Shown here one piece after another: positions 18,248 through 26,737 of a DNA stretch of 64,000 nucleotides. The position numbers were made by a program, and so were the translations under genes. Location: the NCBI RefSeq assembly GCF_001544835.2, contig NZ_FCNX02000003.1:62001-126000 (forward strand), written 5' to 3'. Position 1 is the first letter of the stretch; every line of letters begins with the position of its first letter. The stretch comes from Caballeronia fortuita. GTDB taxonomy: Bacteria; Pseudomonadota; Gammaproteobacteria; Burkholderiales; Burkholderiaceae. The notes beneath the pieces were generated by a model, which did not search any database, was not told where the DNA came from, and saw only the letters and a list, made by a program, of their open reading frames with translations.

Positions 18248-19555
18248 ATGAGTTCCTTCGACGACTTTCAGATTCCCCCGCCGGCCGATTGGCAAAAGTT
18301 CGAGCGTTTTTGCCGCGACCTGTTCTCAGCTCACTGGGCCGATCCGTCTGCGCAACAGAACGGACGGGGTGGGCAGCAGCAAAACGGCGTTGATTGCTTC
18401 GGGCGAAACTGGACTACTGGCGAGCTGGAGGGGGTTCAGTGCAAAGGCAAGGACGGTCGATACGACAAGGCGCTCACTGTCGATGAGCTGACGAAGGAAG
18501 TAGGGAAGGCGCTGACATTTAAACCGCGTCTTTCGAGATTCATTCTTGCGACTTCAGGTCAGGCCGACGCGAAGGTGCAACAGGTGGCGCGGGAGATTTC
18601 TGTTCAGCATCGGGCTAAGGGCCTGTTTCCAGTCGAGGTACTCAGCTGGGATATGCTGGTCGGCTTGCTCGAGAAGCACGCGGACGTCTTCCGTGCGCAC
18701 TATGGCGACCTCGTAAAGAAAATCTTCGCAATAGGGCAGCAAGAGTCACCCTTGATCGCGATTCGACATCAGTCTCAGGAAGGGACCACCGAAGCGTTCC
18801 AGTCCATCTCCTCGGACGGGTTCGGACGGGCTGTGATCTCAATCGATTGCGATTCCACGATGGCCTACGAGAACGGCGTTCTCAACCCCCTGGTTGCATT
18901 GCGCCCGCAGATGTCACTTGTTCAGCAGCTTCAGCATCAGCTGGCACTTCACGGCAATGCAGATGTCGCGTATTTCGGCATCGCGCACATACCGTTGATT
19001 TTCCATGCGGGTATGTCTGTCTCTACCAAGCGGCGGATCTCGTTGTATGAATTGCAACGATCGAGCGGGGATTGGGTTCAGTTGTCCGCAGACGTCGGGC
19101 CGGACCTGGGCATTACGCTTTCCGAGTTGCGCGGCGAGGCGTCGGACGACATCGCGGTTCTGTCGATCGAAGTGAGCTACCCGGTACCCGTCGCTGATAT
19201 TGAGGCGGCAGTACGTGCGGATTTTCGTCACTGGAAGCTGTCAATTGATAAGCCGCGCATTGACGCTGTCCAGCACGAGTCGCAGGTCAAGGAGCTTGCG
19301 GACGCGTTCCGCGCTGTCCTCGATGCGGTCCACAACGAAATGGACAATCGCCCACTGCACGTGTTCTATGCCGGCCCGGTGAGCGTCGCATTCAGGATGG
19401 GGCAGCACGTCAGCCAGACCATCCATGGTCCCGTCATCGTTCACAACTACTCCGCCAGAAGCACGCCGCGCTACGCATGGGCTATCGATCTGAACGCCGC
19501 CAATTTTTCAGCGAAACAGGTCTTGTTTGCAGAACTGAAGGACATGTATGTTTAA
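18248..19555 (+). CDS. CBASS effector: PD-(D/E)XK-type nuclease fused to SAVED domain (Cap4-like)
   Basis: 435 residues from ATG 18248. The N-terminal part carries a restriction-endonuclease core: E19 in the first helix, GVDCFG with D49, and VQCKGK (Q64-x-K66), the QxK variant of PD-(D/E)XK. The C-terminal half matches SAVED, the cyclic-oligonucleotide sensor, most clearly in the closing LHVFYAGPVSVAFRMGQ and RYAWAIDLN segments. Known SAVED effectors such as Cap4 bind a cyclic trinucleotide, oligomerise and degrade DNA indiscriminately. The gene precedes and overlaps (8 bases) the CD-NTase, confirming a CBASS operon. The nuclease half is not the DUF4297 type of classic Cap4 as far as I can judge. 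No clear ribosome site is visible. Confidence 0.82.
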   Translation: MSSFDDFQIPPPADWQKFERFCRDLFSAHWADPSAQQNGRGGQQQNGVDCFGRNWTTGELEGVQCKGKDGRYDKALTVDELTKEVGKALTFKPRLSRFILATSGQADAKVQQVAREISVQHRAKGLFPVEVLSWDMLVGLLEKHADVFRAHYGDLVKKIFAIGQQESPLIAIRHQSQEGTTEAFQSISSDGFGRAVISIDCDSTMAYENGVLNPLVALRPQMSLVQQLQHQLALHGNADVAYFGIAHIPLIFHAGMSVSTKRRISLYELQRSSGDWVQLSADVGPDLGITLSELRGEASDDIAVLSIEVSYPVPVADIEAAVRADFRHWKLSIDKPRIDAVQHESQVKELADAFRAVLDAVHNEMDNRPLHVFYAGPVSVAFRMGQHVSQTIHGPVIVHNYSARSTPRYAWAIDLNAANFSAKQVLFAELKDMYV

Positions 19556-20876
19556 CTTGCACACCGAGCTGAACGTTTTCTACAACGAACATGTCCGTTT
19601 GCCGCAAAAGCTCCGGAACGACCTCGCAGGCTACCGTGATCTTAATGTGAAACGGTTGAAGGAGGGCCTCGACGAGCTGACGGCGCAGACGGGTGTCAGG
19701 CATGCGCATCCGGTTGATGTCCAGAATCAGGGTAGTTACGCGATGCACACTCTGAATCAGTCCGACTCCGCTGGTTATGACATCGACGTCGCCCTGGTTT
19801 TCGACGAAAAGGACCTGCCATCCGACGCGGCCATGGCAAGAGCGCGGGTAGAGGCGGCGCTCCTAAAGCGATGCTCAAATTTTACGCAGCCGCCGGAGGC
19901 ACGGAAGAACGCAGTTACTGTTTGGTACGCAGAAAACTATCATATTGATTTCGCGGTCTATCGGAAGCGATCCGACTGGATTGGTATTGAGACCGTTGAA
20001 CATGCCGGCGCCGATGGCTGGTCGCCGCGAAAGCCCGCCGACTTTGCATCATGGTTCGACAAGCAGCTGGAATCGCACGACCGTGGCGACCTGTTCCGGG
20101 CTCTCCTCGGGATAACCGTCGAAAAGCATCAGTTGCGTCGGGTCGTTCGCCTTGTCAAGGCGTTTGCGCGATCGCGCTCGGGGTGGTCGCTTCCTGGCGG
20201 TATCGTCCTGACGACCTTGGTGTGTGAGGTCTACAGGTCGGACGCCAATCGCGATGACGTCGCGCTCTACAATACGTTGGTGGCATTGAGGGGGCGTCTG
20301 CGAGCCTCAAGGGAGGTTTTGTGCCCGGTGCCCAATCACAAGAGCCTCGTCGGATCCGAGCGTCGTCAGAAAGAGATGGACCGTTTGCTGAAGTGCGTCG
20401 ATAGCGCGCTAACCAGTCTCGCTCCGCTGTTCACCGCGGACTGTACGCGCGAAAGAGCACTCAGTGCTTGGAAATCCGTATTCAATCATCGCTATTGGGG
20501 CACGCAGATTCAGGAGGCTCGAGTCGCTCAGAATGCGAGTGCGCTGTTGTTGGAGTGCGGTCTCGCGAAGCGCGATAAAGGTACGCCATACGGAACGTAT
20601 TCCAGCGGGTCGAGCATCCTTCCCAAAGGCGTCCACCTGCGGTTCCGTCTCAAGCAGACCAGCGTTTTGCCGCCGTTCCAGGTGCGTTGGACGGTGGAGA
20701 ACGAAGGAGACGAAGCGACGGATGATAACCAGGTCACTTGGACAAGGTACACCTCGAATCACGAGGCGCTCTGGACTAACACCAAGTATCGCGGTCGCCA
20801 GAGAATGAAATGCGAGGTCCTGAAAGACGGGAAGGTGTTGGAATCGACGACGCACATCGTGCGCATTTCTGAGTAG
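19548..20876 (+). CDS. CD-NTase (CBASS cyclic oligonucleotide synthase) with AGS-C-like tail
   Basis: 442 residues starting at ATG 19548 inside the end of the effector gene. The nucleotidyltransferase signature is present: QGSYAMHTLN (G62-S63), YDIDVAL (D78, D80) and YHIDFAVYR (D134) supply the three metal-binding acids. The last 90 residues (LRFRLKQTSVLPPFQVRW, ENEGDEA, then a polar beta-rich end) resemble the AGS-C sensor domain found on a subset of bacterial CD-NTases. On phage sensing it should make a cyclic di- or trinucleotide for the SAVED effector. No Cap2/Cap3 ubiquitin-like genes and no HORMA/TRIP13 pair adjoin, so this looks like a minimal type I layout. Confidence 0.85.
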   Translation: MFNLHTELNVFYNEHVRLPQKLRNDLAGYRDLNVKRLKEGLDELTAQTGVRHAHPVDVQNQGSYAMHTLNQSDSAGYDIDVALVFDEKDLPSDAAMARARVEAALLKRCSNFTQPPEARKNAVTVWYAENYHIDFAVYRKRSDWIGIETVEHAGADGWSPRKPADFASWFDKQLESHDRGDLFRALLGITVEKHQLRRVVRLVKAFARSRSGWSLPGGIVLTTLVCEVYRSDANRDDVALYNTLVALRGRLRASREVLCPVPNHKSLVGSERRQKEMDRLLKCVDSALTSLAPLFTADCTRERALSAWKSVFNHRYWGTQIQEARVAQNASALLLECGLAKRDKGTPYGTYSSGSSILPKGVHLRFRLKQTSVLPPFQVRWTVENEGDEATDDNQVTWTRYTSNHEALWTNTKYRGRQRMKCEVLKDGKVLESTTHIVRISE

Positions 20877-21112
20877 CCATACTGGATGGTACCTTGCGCG
20901 CTCGGCACCGAGAGCCAGTACACCGGCGGGGAGAAGAGGGCACCGATGCCACCTGAATGAGATGGTGCGTACACGGCGGCAAGTGACGGCGGTGGACGTG
21001 AGAACTCTGCAACACCCGAGACTGGGCGAAAACCGCCCGGCGCGATGAGGGCACGCGCTCCTTTCCCTTGCATAGAGGTGTTAGTCGTGAACCGCCGGAT
21101 CGAGCATCAAAA

Positions 21113-21909
21113 ATGAATAGCCCGTCTGCAACGAACATGTTTTTTCGCAACACAACCGACAGGCTCGTCCTACGTCTGTACGCTACAGGATCAGGTCTGC
21201 TTCTCGTTCTATTCGCTCAGCTATGCATGTCGAACTCTCAGTCACTTAGCGGCCCAGAGACTGCGGTTGCTGGCGTCGGAGTGGCAGCGCTGGCCGCCGG
21301 CCTGCTGTTGCGATTTAACGCTATGTTTCGGGCGTTCTGGAGTTCGTCGTTTGGCAAACTTGCGACGGTGGTCTACAGCGCGCTTGCAACTGTGCTTGCG
21401 ATTCGGCCTGCGAAGAACATCGTTGCGAACGCTCTTCAGCTCCCGCCGACGGACTTTCCCGTCACCTTGGGATTTTGGACGGTTCTGTGCACACCAGAGA
21501 TATGGTTAATCGGTGCAGCAATTCTCGTATTCATCTGCTACGTGCTCTTTCTCTGCGCGGTTGCTATCGCTTGCTTGTCGACCCGTGAGCCTATCGACAG
21601 CATCTTGGAGCTAATTGCGCACGCCATGGCCTCCCGGTGGACACGGCCTCGAAGAATGGTTGCTGCGCGGGCACGCTTCGTCGTATTCGCGTTTCTGGAT
21701 ACTTCCCGGCCGCCACAGTGGCCGTACTGTTAAGTGAGAGCGTAGTGGCATCTTATGCCGTAGTGAATCAGCCCAATTTTGTTCGATTGTTCGCCTACTA
21801 CGCCGACTATGACCTTGCCTCCAAATATCCGGGCGTGCAATCAAGGCCAATTCGCTTGCACGATAACGGCGTGGTCTCGTATGCGCGCACCAGTCGTGGG
21901 ATGCGGTGA
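21113..21909 (+). pseudogene. Multi-pass membrane protein behind the CBASS genes, interrupted by a frameshift
   Basis: From ATG 21113 (MNSPSATNMFF) the frame gives four hydrophobic segments (LLLVLFAQL, VAGVGVAALAAGLLL, VVYSALATVLAI, IWLIGAAILVFICYVLF) and reaches a stop near 21733. One base added near 21698 would join FVVFAFL to GYFPAATVAVLLSESVV, a fifth hydrophobic segment, and a soluble tail ending at 21909. The shape recalls CBASS membrane effectors, and AGS-C CD-NTases are known to neighbour four-TM effector proteins, but no family signature is recognisable. It lies 236 bases after the CD-NTase on the same strand. It could be a second effector, an inhibitor or an unrelated gene; broken as read. 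Confidence 0.5.
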
Positions 21910-22039
21910 TTGAGGTAGGCCACGTCGCCGACCCTTCGTGCGTTTCGACTGCTGCGTTCCCACGCTGATCTGATTCTCAGCCAGGGCCGTCGATACGTCG
22001 CCGAATCGCGAAACGTACGCATTTAGTCAGTATGACTCC

Positions 22040-22128
22040 CCGTGCGGTGCAAAGGCTGGCCTGCCGTGAGGAATCAAACGCGGGTTAGCATCGCTGCCAG
22101 GGCCGCACGGTGTGGACAGGGCCACACC
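22040..22128 (+). other. Structured 5' non-coding end of the IS110 element
   Basis: CCGTGCGG (22040-22047) pairs with CCGCACGG (22103-22110), and GGTGTGG (22109-22115) forms a hairpin with CCACACC (22122-22128). IS110-family elements encode their bridge RNA in the non-coding end next to the transposase, so this segment may be a leftover of it. That assignment is inference from position and pairing only. Confidence 0.3.
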
Positions 22129-22154
22129 CGGCGATTTTCACCGCGGAGGCCAGC

Positions 22155-22874
22155 ATGGAAGACGATAGCACGCTGTACGTCGGTCTTGATGTCCATAAGG
22201 ATTCGATCACGGTTGCCTATGCGCTCGACGCAGGCGAGGTCGAACTGCTCGGCAAGATCGGCACGACGAAGACGGATATCGATCGCCTGTGCAAACGCCT
22301 GCAGTCGAAGGCGCGACGCATCGACATCGTCTACGAGGCCGGCCCATGCGGCTACGTGCTTTGCCGTCAGCTAGTACAGAAGGGATTCGACTGCATGGTG
22401 TGCGCACCGTCGTTGATTCCCAGGAAGCCGGGTGAGCGCGTCAAGACCGACCGACGCGATGCGATCAAACTGGTGCGGTCGCTGCGTGCCGGCGACCTGT
22501 CAGCGGTCTACGTGCCCAGCGTCGAAGACGAAGCATTTCGCGATCTGGCCCGCACCTGGGTCAGCGCCAAGGACGATCTGAAGCGTGCGCGGCAACGGCT
22601 GAAGGCCTTCTTGCTCTCGCATGGAGTGCGCTATACCGGGCGCGCCGACTGGAGCCCGGCGCACCGGCGCTGGCTGAGCACGTATGCGTTCGACAGCGCA
22701 TGGCAGCAAATGGCGTTTGAGGAACATCGGCGCACGATAGACGACCGCCTCGCGCAATGCGAACGGCTCGAGGCTGCGTTACGCAAGGAAATTCTTCATA
22801 GCCACATTTCCAGCGACTCAAGTCGCTGGCGGCAAGCAACCCGCAGTTCTTCAAAGCTTCTGGTTTCGATCTGA
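22155..22874 (+). mobile_element. IS110-family transposase, C-terminally truncated
   Basis: The start is ATG 22155 with GGAGG upstream. The frame opens with the DEDD (RuvC-like) domain typical of IS110: YVGLDVHKDSITVAYA, VYEAGPCGYVLCRQL, and SLIPRKPGERVKTDRRDA with the D-R-R-D motif. Identity is lost after LEAALRKEI, near 22795; the roughly 150-residue Tnp_2 half with its catalytic serine is missing, against a normal length of 340-400. The last codons to 22874 belong to foreign sequence. The element is therefore inactive in cis. It sits between the CBASS membrane gene and the dGTPase and marks a rearrangement point. Confidence 0.85.
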
Positions 22875-23005
22875 GTCGTAGTCATTCCACTAATCTCGCA
22901 ATCTCAGCTTCCGGGCCGTGATGCCTTCATCTCAAGTGGTCGAACACTGTGTGGCACCAGCACATAACTCGCTGCCGGGCGTACCGGTGCCCACGCGTCC
23001 AACGG

Positions 23006-24412
23006 TCAGAGAGGCTTAAAAATCGACATGCCTTTGCCGAACAGACGATCGTGCATCTCTGCTGCGTAACGGTCGGTCATGCCGGCGACAAAATCGCAGA
23101 CGACTCGAGCTTTGGCTGAGTCACCGTCCGCTGCTCGATATTCGGTCTGCCAGTCATCCGGCAGGAGGCGGCCGCCCGTGTCGCTGAACGCCAGAAACAG
23201 GTCGCGCACAACGTCCTTGCCGCGGTGTTCGACGACGGCAAGGCGGGACGAACGGATCACGAGCTGAAAATTCAGATGCTTCAATACTTCAACTCTCAAC
23301 AAAGCTTCGCGGCTGAGCATCACCTTCGAGAGCTTCGGATATGCTTCATTAACTTTCACTTCAACGGAATCGATGAGTGACCCGACCCGCTGCGCGGTGA
23401 ACTGGTTGCGCGCAAGTGAATTGCTCGCAAGCTGCCGGTCGCGCAGCCATGCGTTCGCGCCTGCCCGAAACTTGTTAGCCACGCCGGTGTTCGTAGACAC
23501 ACCGTTCTGCGGCTGCAAACCTCTGAAAACCTCTTCAATGCAGTCAGTGAGCTGGCCAGGATTATCGAGCGCCTCGTATCCGGAGTCTGCGAGTGCCTTG
23601 TTGGTCTTGTCGAAAACAGCTACCGCGATTTCGCTGCGATTTTCGAGTGCGTCGAACAGCGAATATGGCGTTACAAACCCGGCGTGCAACGAATCTTCCA
23701 GGTCATATGTCGAGTATGCGATGTCGTCGGCGAGGTCCATGATCGAGCACTCAATTGTCTTGAACTCTCCAACGTAGCCTGGTGCGACGGCGTTCTTGAC
23801 GGCCGCCACGAGTTCGCTCTCGCTGTCGTAGTAACCTTTAACCAGAGCCGCCCCATCCCTGCGTTCCAGCGGAATCGGCCGGTCGTATTTAAGGACCGAG
23901 GCAAGCGCACGCATGGTCAGATTCAGTCCGTATGCGCTCGACGGTTCTCCGGCCGCGTCTGTGACCAGTTTCTGCTCGGTTGTCGACACGATTCTCAGTG
24001 TCTGCGCGTTGCCCTCGAAGCCGCCATGCGGGACCATCAGCTCGTCCAAGGCCGCTTCGCCATTGTGACCAAAAGGCGGATGACCCAGGTCGTGGGCAAG
24101 CGAAGCAAACTCAACCAGATCGAGGTCGATGCCTTCACCGAAGTGGCGTGCCTCTGCCAGGTGATTCAGACGTGCAGCTATCCCGCCTGCAATTTGCGCG
24201 ACCTCGAGAGAGTGCGTCAACCGGTTTCGGAAAAAATCGGACTCGGATCCAGGGAACAACTGGGTTTTCCCTTGCAGGCGACGAAAAGACGGAGCATGCA
24301 GCAGACGCGCATAATCTTTCCGGAAGGCCGTCCGACCAGTTTCGCGGCCAAGATCAAGCCCATGATCGCCATTTTGGCGACGGATATCATCCGATGAATA
24401 AAATTCGTACAT
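23006..24412 (-). CDS. dgt: dGTPase / deoxynucleoside triphosphate triphosphohydrolase (HD domain)
   Basis: 468 residues from ATG 24412. The HD-superfamily metal site is clear: FRNRLTHSLEVAQIAG (first His), FASLAHDLGHPPFGHNGE (HD pair) and DLADDIAYSTYDLED (late Asp). The N-terminal FRRLQGKTQLF is diagnostic of dGTPases, which cleave dGTP (or other dNTPs) to the nucleoside and triphosphate. In several antiphage systems such enzymes starve phage replication. The start codon directly follows the T-run of a terminator, leaving no room for a ribosome site, so leaderless or read-through expression is implied; a TTG at 24427 is inside the hairpin. It lies downstream of the endonuclease-like gene on the same strand. 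Confidence 0.88.
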   Translation of the reverse strand: MYEFYSSDDIRRQNGDHGLDLGRETGRTAFRKDYARLLHAPSFRRLQGKTQLFPGSESDFFRNRLTHSLEVAQIAGGIAARLNHLAEARHFGEGIDLDLVEFASLAHDLGHPPFGHNGEAALDELMVPHGGFEGNAQTLRIVSTTEQKLVTDAAGEPSSAYGLNLTMRALASVLKYDRPIPLERRDGAALVKGYYDSESELVAAVKNAVAPGYVGEFKTIECSIMDLADDIAYSTYDLEDSLHAGFVTPYSLFDALENRSEIAVAVFDKTNKALADSGYEALDNPGQLTDCIEEVFRGLQPQNGVSTNTGVANKFRAGANAWLRDRQLASNSLARNQFTAQRVGSLIDSVEVKVNEAYPKLSKVMLSREALLRVEVLKHLNFQLVIRSSRLAVVEHRGKDVVRDLFLAFSDTGGRLLPDDWQTEYRAADGDSAKARVVCDFVAGMTDRYAAEMHDRLFGKGMSIFKPL

Positions 24413-24435
24413 AAAAAAACCGGGCAAAAGCCCGG
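24413..24435 (-). terminator. Rho-independent terminator directly abutting the dGTPase start
   Basis: On the minus strand CCGGGC, a TTTT loop and GCCCGG are followed by seven T, then the ATG of the dGTPase. It ends the transcript of the 62-residue protein gene 20 bases upstream. Confidence 0.85.
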
Positions 24436-24456
24436 CTCCATTGAAATCAGTAATAA

Positions 24457-24645
24457 TTACTTGCGTTTCGCCAGCGTGTAATCCACCGCAGTAAACGTGG
24501 CGTCCTGTTTCAGTTGCACGTCCAGCCGACGCGTAGCCGACGCATTTCCACCGTGTTTCTGCACCAGAGTATCGATGTATTTGAAAGCAAGGGTGTCCTG
24601 CGCCGCGCGATTTGACGGCGGATTGCGATGTTCAGATTGGCTCAT
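24457..24645 (-). CDS. Small hypothetical protein between endonuclease-like gene and dGTPase
   Basis: 62 residues. ATG 24645 (MSQSEHRNPPSN) is chosen because AAGGAG lies 7 bases upstream; an upstream ATG at 24666 has none. The protein is polar with basic ends and no signal peptide, membrane segment or recognised domain; the middle (DTLAFKYIDTLVQKHGG) could form a helix. It lies 28 bases behind the endonuclease-like gene and probably shares its transcript, and is followed by a strong terminator. It might be an accessory or immunity-type subunit, but nothing in the sequence shows that. Confidence 0.6.
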   Translation of the reverse strand: MSQSEHRNPPSNRAAQDTLAFKYIDTLVQKHGGNASATRRLDVQLKQDATFTAVDYTLAKRK

Positions 24646-24673
24646 AGGTCGCTCCTTATCATCCATAGGCTCA

Positions 24674-25273
24674 TTATATAGCGACCGGTTTCAGCCAGGG
24701 TGGCGAAGCCCAAGTCGTCTTCCCTCGCTTCAGCGCATGTAGTTCCTGGCAGAGATCCGTTCCGCGTGTGTCTTCCTCGGTATCCGGGTCGACCTTGTCA
24801 AGCTTCCGAACGTTAAGCTTCGCTTTTTCGTCAGGGCGAGCGGGTTCGGGCGAAGCGCCGAGGTCGTCGTCGATTAAAGAATGCAGCGCATCGACAAGTC
24901 CGGGGTCTTTCGCTGCCCAGCTCAGCAATTTCGGCCTGTCGAGGATGACAATGCTGTACCTGTCTTCGAGTGTCACCCTGAGAGCCTCGGGAACGACGCA
25001 TGAAACGACAAGCATGCCGCCCCATGCACCAAAAATAAGGCCTCGAGTTGCCAATCGGGCTGCTGCAGACGCTAGAAGCGATCCTTGTGCCCTCGAAGTC
25101 CTATAGAACTTCACTTCAACAGCGAGAGTCTCGTTTCCCGACGACGCTGAGAAATCAAATGAACTGTCCGCGTTCGTTATATGGACATTTACGACTCTGT
25201 ACCCGTTCGCTTCGAAAATCCTGCGGACAAGGAATTCGAACTCAAGCGCGCTGCCACTCATCCCGGGCTTCAT
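24674..25273 (-). CDS. PD-(D/E)XK restriction-endonuclease-like protein
   Basis: I place the start at ATG 25273 (MKPGMSGSALEFEFLV), giving 199 residues; a second ATG at 25261 is equally possible, as neither has a clear ribosome site. The first 80 residues carry the Mrr-type core: FEFLVRRIFEANGYRV, then SFDFSA (metal Asp) and LAVEVKFYRT (E-x-K). The middle has a hydrophobic GLIFGAWGGMLVVSCVV strand-helix, and the C-terminus is charged and probably disordered. Such nucleases cut modified or foreign DNA in many defence contexts. The neighbours (62-residue protein, dGTPase) suggest a small nucleic-acid or nucleotide-directed module. Confidence 0.7.
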   Translation of the reverse strand: MKPGMSGSALEFEFLVRRIFEANGYRVVNVHITNADSSFDFSASSGNETLAVEVKFYRTSRAQGSLLASAAARLATRGLIFGAWGGMLVVSCVVPEALRVTLEDRYSIVILDRPKLLSWAAKDPGLVDALHSLIDDDLGASPEPARPDEKAKLNVRKLDKVDPDTEEDTRGTDLCQELHALKRGKTTWASPPWLKPVAI

Positions 25274-25648
25274 AAAGGTATTTTGGTTGTTCGTGAACGT
25301 TCGTATGCGGGAGTGTTGCAAGCGCATGTTCCTAACCGCCGCGCGCTGCAGGCGTACGTTAGCACGCAACTCGTGACTTCGGAAGCAAACGCCTTTTTAC
25401 CGCGGCCGACGACAGTGCGACGAGCCGGGCAAACTGCTTCGTTGTCTTGCACCTCGCCGCCGCTGTTCGTCCACATGCAAACGTCGGCTAGCGGATCTGC
25501 CGCTGTTCAAGGGTTTATGTCACGAGCGTCGGCAGAACACGCGCAGCCGTCAACCTCTGGCAGTTGTTACCGTTAAGTCGCGTTAGGATCACCTTCAACG
25601 GACGAGATGGCATAAGCTCTCCGTTCGACGATAAAGCAAGGGGCAACC
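25274..25648. other. Intergenic region between divergent endonuclease-like and FRG genes
   Basis: About 375 bases without a credible gene. It should hold both divergent promoters, but no clear -35/-10 pair or palindrome stands out by eye. Confidence 0.4.
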
Positions 25649-26593
25649 ATGCGCGGACAGTGGCTCGGGCGATTTCAAGCAACTGGCTGGAGCGGATCTG
25701 CTACGGTCGAGGTCGATGACCTCGGGAAGACCTTTGGCGGGCGCGTTTACCTGTTTTCTAATGACACAAGCATGCCCAGCGCAATTGCCTATTTTGAGGC
25801 ACCGAAGGGCGACAATCCTGCGCGGGCCGTCGCGCAAATCCTGCACAAAAGCAATGCGGAGCGAGCGTCGGAGTACGCGGAAACTCCGATGGAGTGGGGC
25901 CAGTTTAAGGCTCACGTGGCTGGCTTGGAGTTTCGCCGATTCGTTTTCCGGGGCCAGGCAAAGCGCTGGCGCCTGCGAACCCACTTTCATAGGACCGGTC
26001 GTGCGGATCTTTGGAAATATAACAACGAGGACATGACGCTGCTCCATCGTCACTTGAGCGCACGTACACGCCATACCTTTAACCGGCGCGATAGCGACGA
26101 GAATGGTGCCTTCCTGCACCTCGCCCAGCACCATGGTTTCCCAACGCCGTTGCTGGACTGGACTTACTCGCCGTACGTGGCAGCGTTCTTTGCCTACCAG
26201 AAGGTACCGAAGGAGCTCTCTCCAGTCGACGCCGGTTCTCGAGTCCGTATCTTTCAGTTCGACCGAGAAAAGTGGACGAACGATTTGATCCAAATCCCCA
26301 AGGCGGCGCCGGCGCGGCCGCATTTTTCGCTTCTCGAGTTCATCGCAATCGAGAATGAGCGCATGATTCCCCAGCAGGCGCTCTCGGGGCTGACTAACGT
26401 CGACGACGTGGAAGACTATATCCGTTCGGTCGAGAGAAGCAATGGGACCCGCTACCTCTCGGTGATTGACCTGCCCGCAGCAGACCGCACAATGGTGATG
26501 CAGGAGCTTAGTACGATGGGGATTACCGCCGGCGCCTTGTTCCCTGGCTTGGACGGCGCCTGTGAGGAACTTCGGGAGCGCCTTTTCCCGTAA
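25649..26593 (+). CDS. FRG-domain protein
   Basis: 314 residues, ATG 25649 preceded by an AAGGGG ribosome site. The FRG domain spans about residues 90-260: RFVFRGQAKRWRLRT (the FRGQ motif that names the family), AFLHLAQHHGFPTPLLDW and SPYVAAFFAYQ. The N-terminal 80 residues form a beta-rich region that is not assigned. FRG domains are frequent in phage-defence islands and toxin-like operons, but their chemistry is not well established. The gene stands alone on its strand between divergently and convergently oriented neighbours, so a stand-alone role is likely. Confidence 0.8.
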   Translation: MRGQWLGRFQATGWSGSATVEVDDLGKTFGGRVYLFSNDTSMPSAIAYFEAPKGDNPARAVAQILHKSNAERASEYAETPMEWGQFKAHVAGLEFRRFVFRGQAKRWRLRTHFHRTGRADLWKYNNEDMTLLHRHLSARTRHTFNRRDSDENGAFLHLAQHHGFPTPLLDWTYSPYVAAFFAYQKVPKELSPVDAGSRVRIFQFDREKWTNDLIQIPKAAPARPHFSLLEFIAIENERMIPQQALSGLTNVDDVEDYIRSVERSNGTRYLSVIDLPAADRTMVMQELSTMGITAGALFPGLDGACEELRERLFP

Positions 26594-26737
26594 GCAACCC
26601 GTCGTGCGCTGGCCTTTACCGTTCATTGCTGGCCTAGCGCGGTCTGGCGTCCCCCGTTAATGGCATGCGCACATAACTTTATGCACCGACGCCTAAGCCG
26701 TCCGATATCTTAATGAAAATAGCCGATGGTTCCTGAC

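Noticed and set aside
22813-22923. Open frame after the IS110 break (FQRLKSLAASNPQFFKASG onward)
   Set aside because: A stop lies directly before it and only about 37 codons remain; it may be the tail of a lost gene but no family is recognisable.
25181-25576. 131-codon frame upstream of the FRG gene
   Set aside because: Overlaps the start of the endonuclease-like gene on the other strand and lacks a ribosome site and protein-like pattern.
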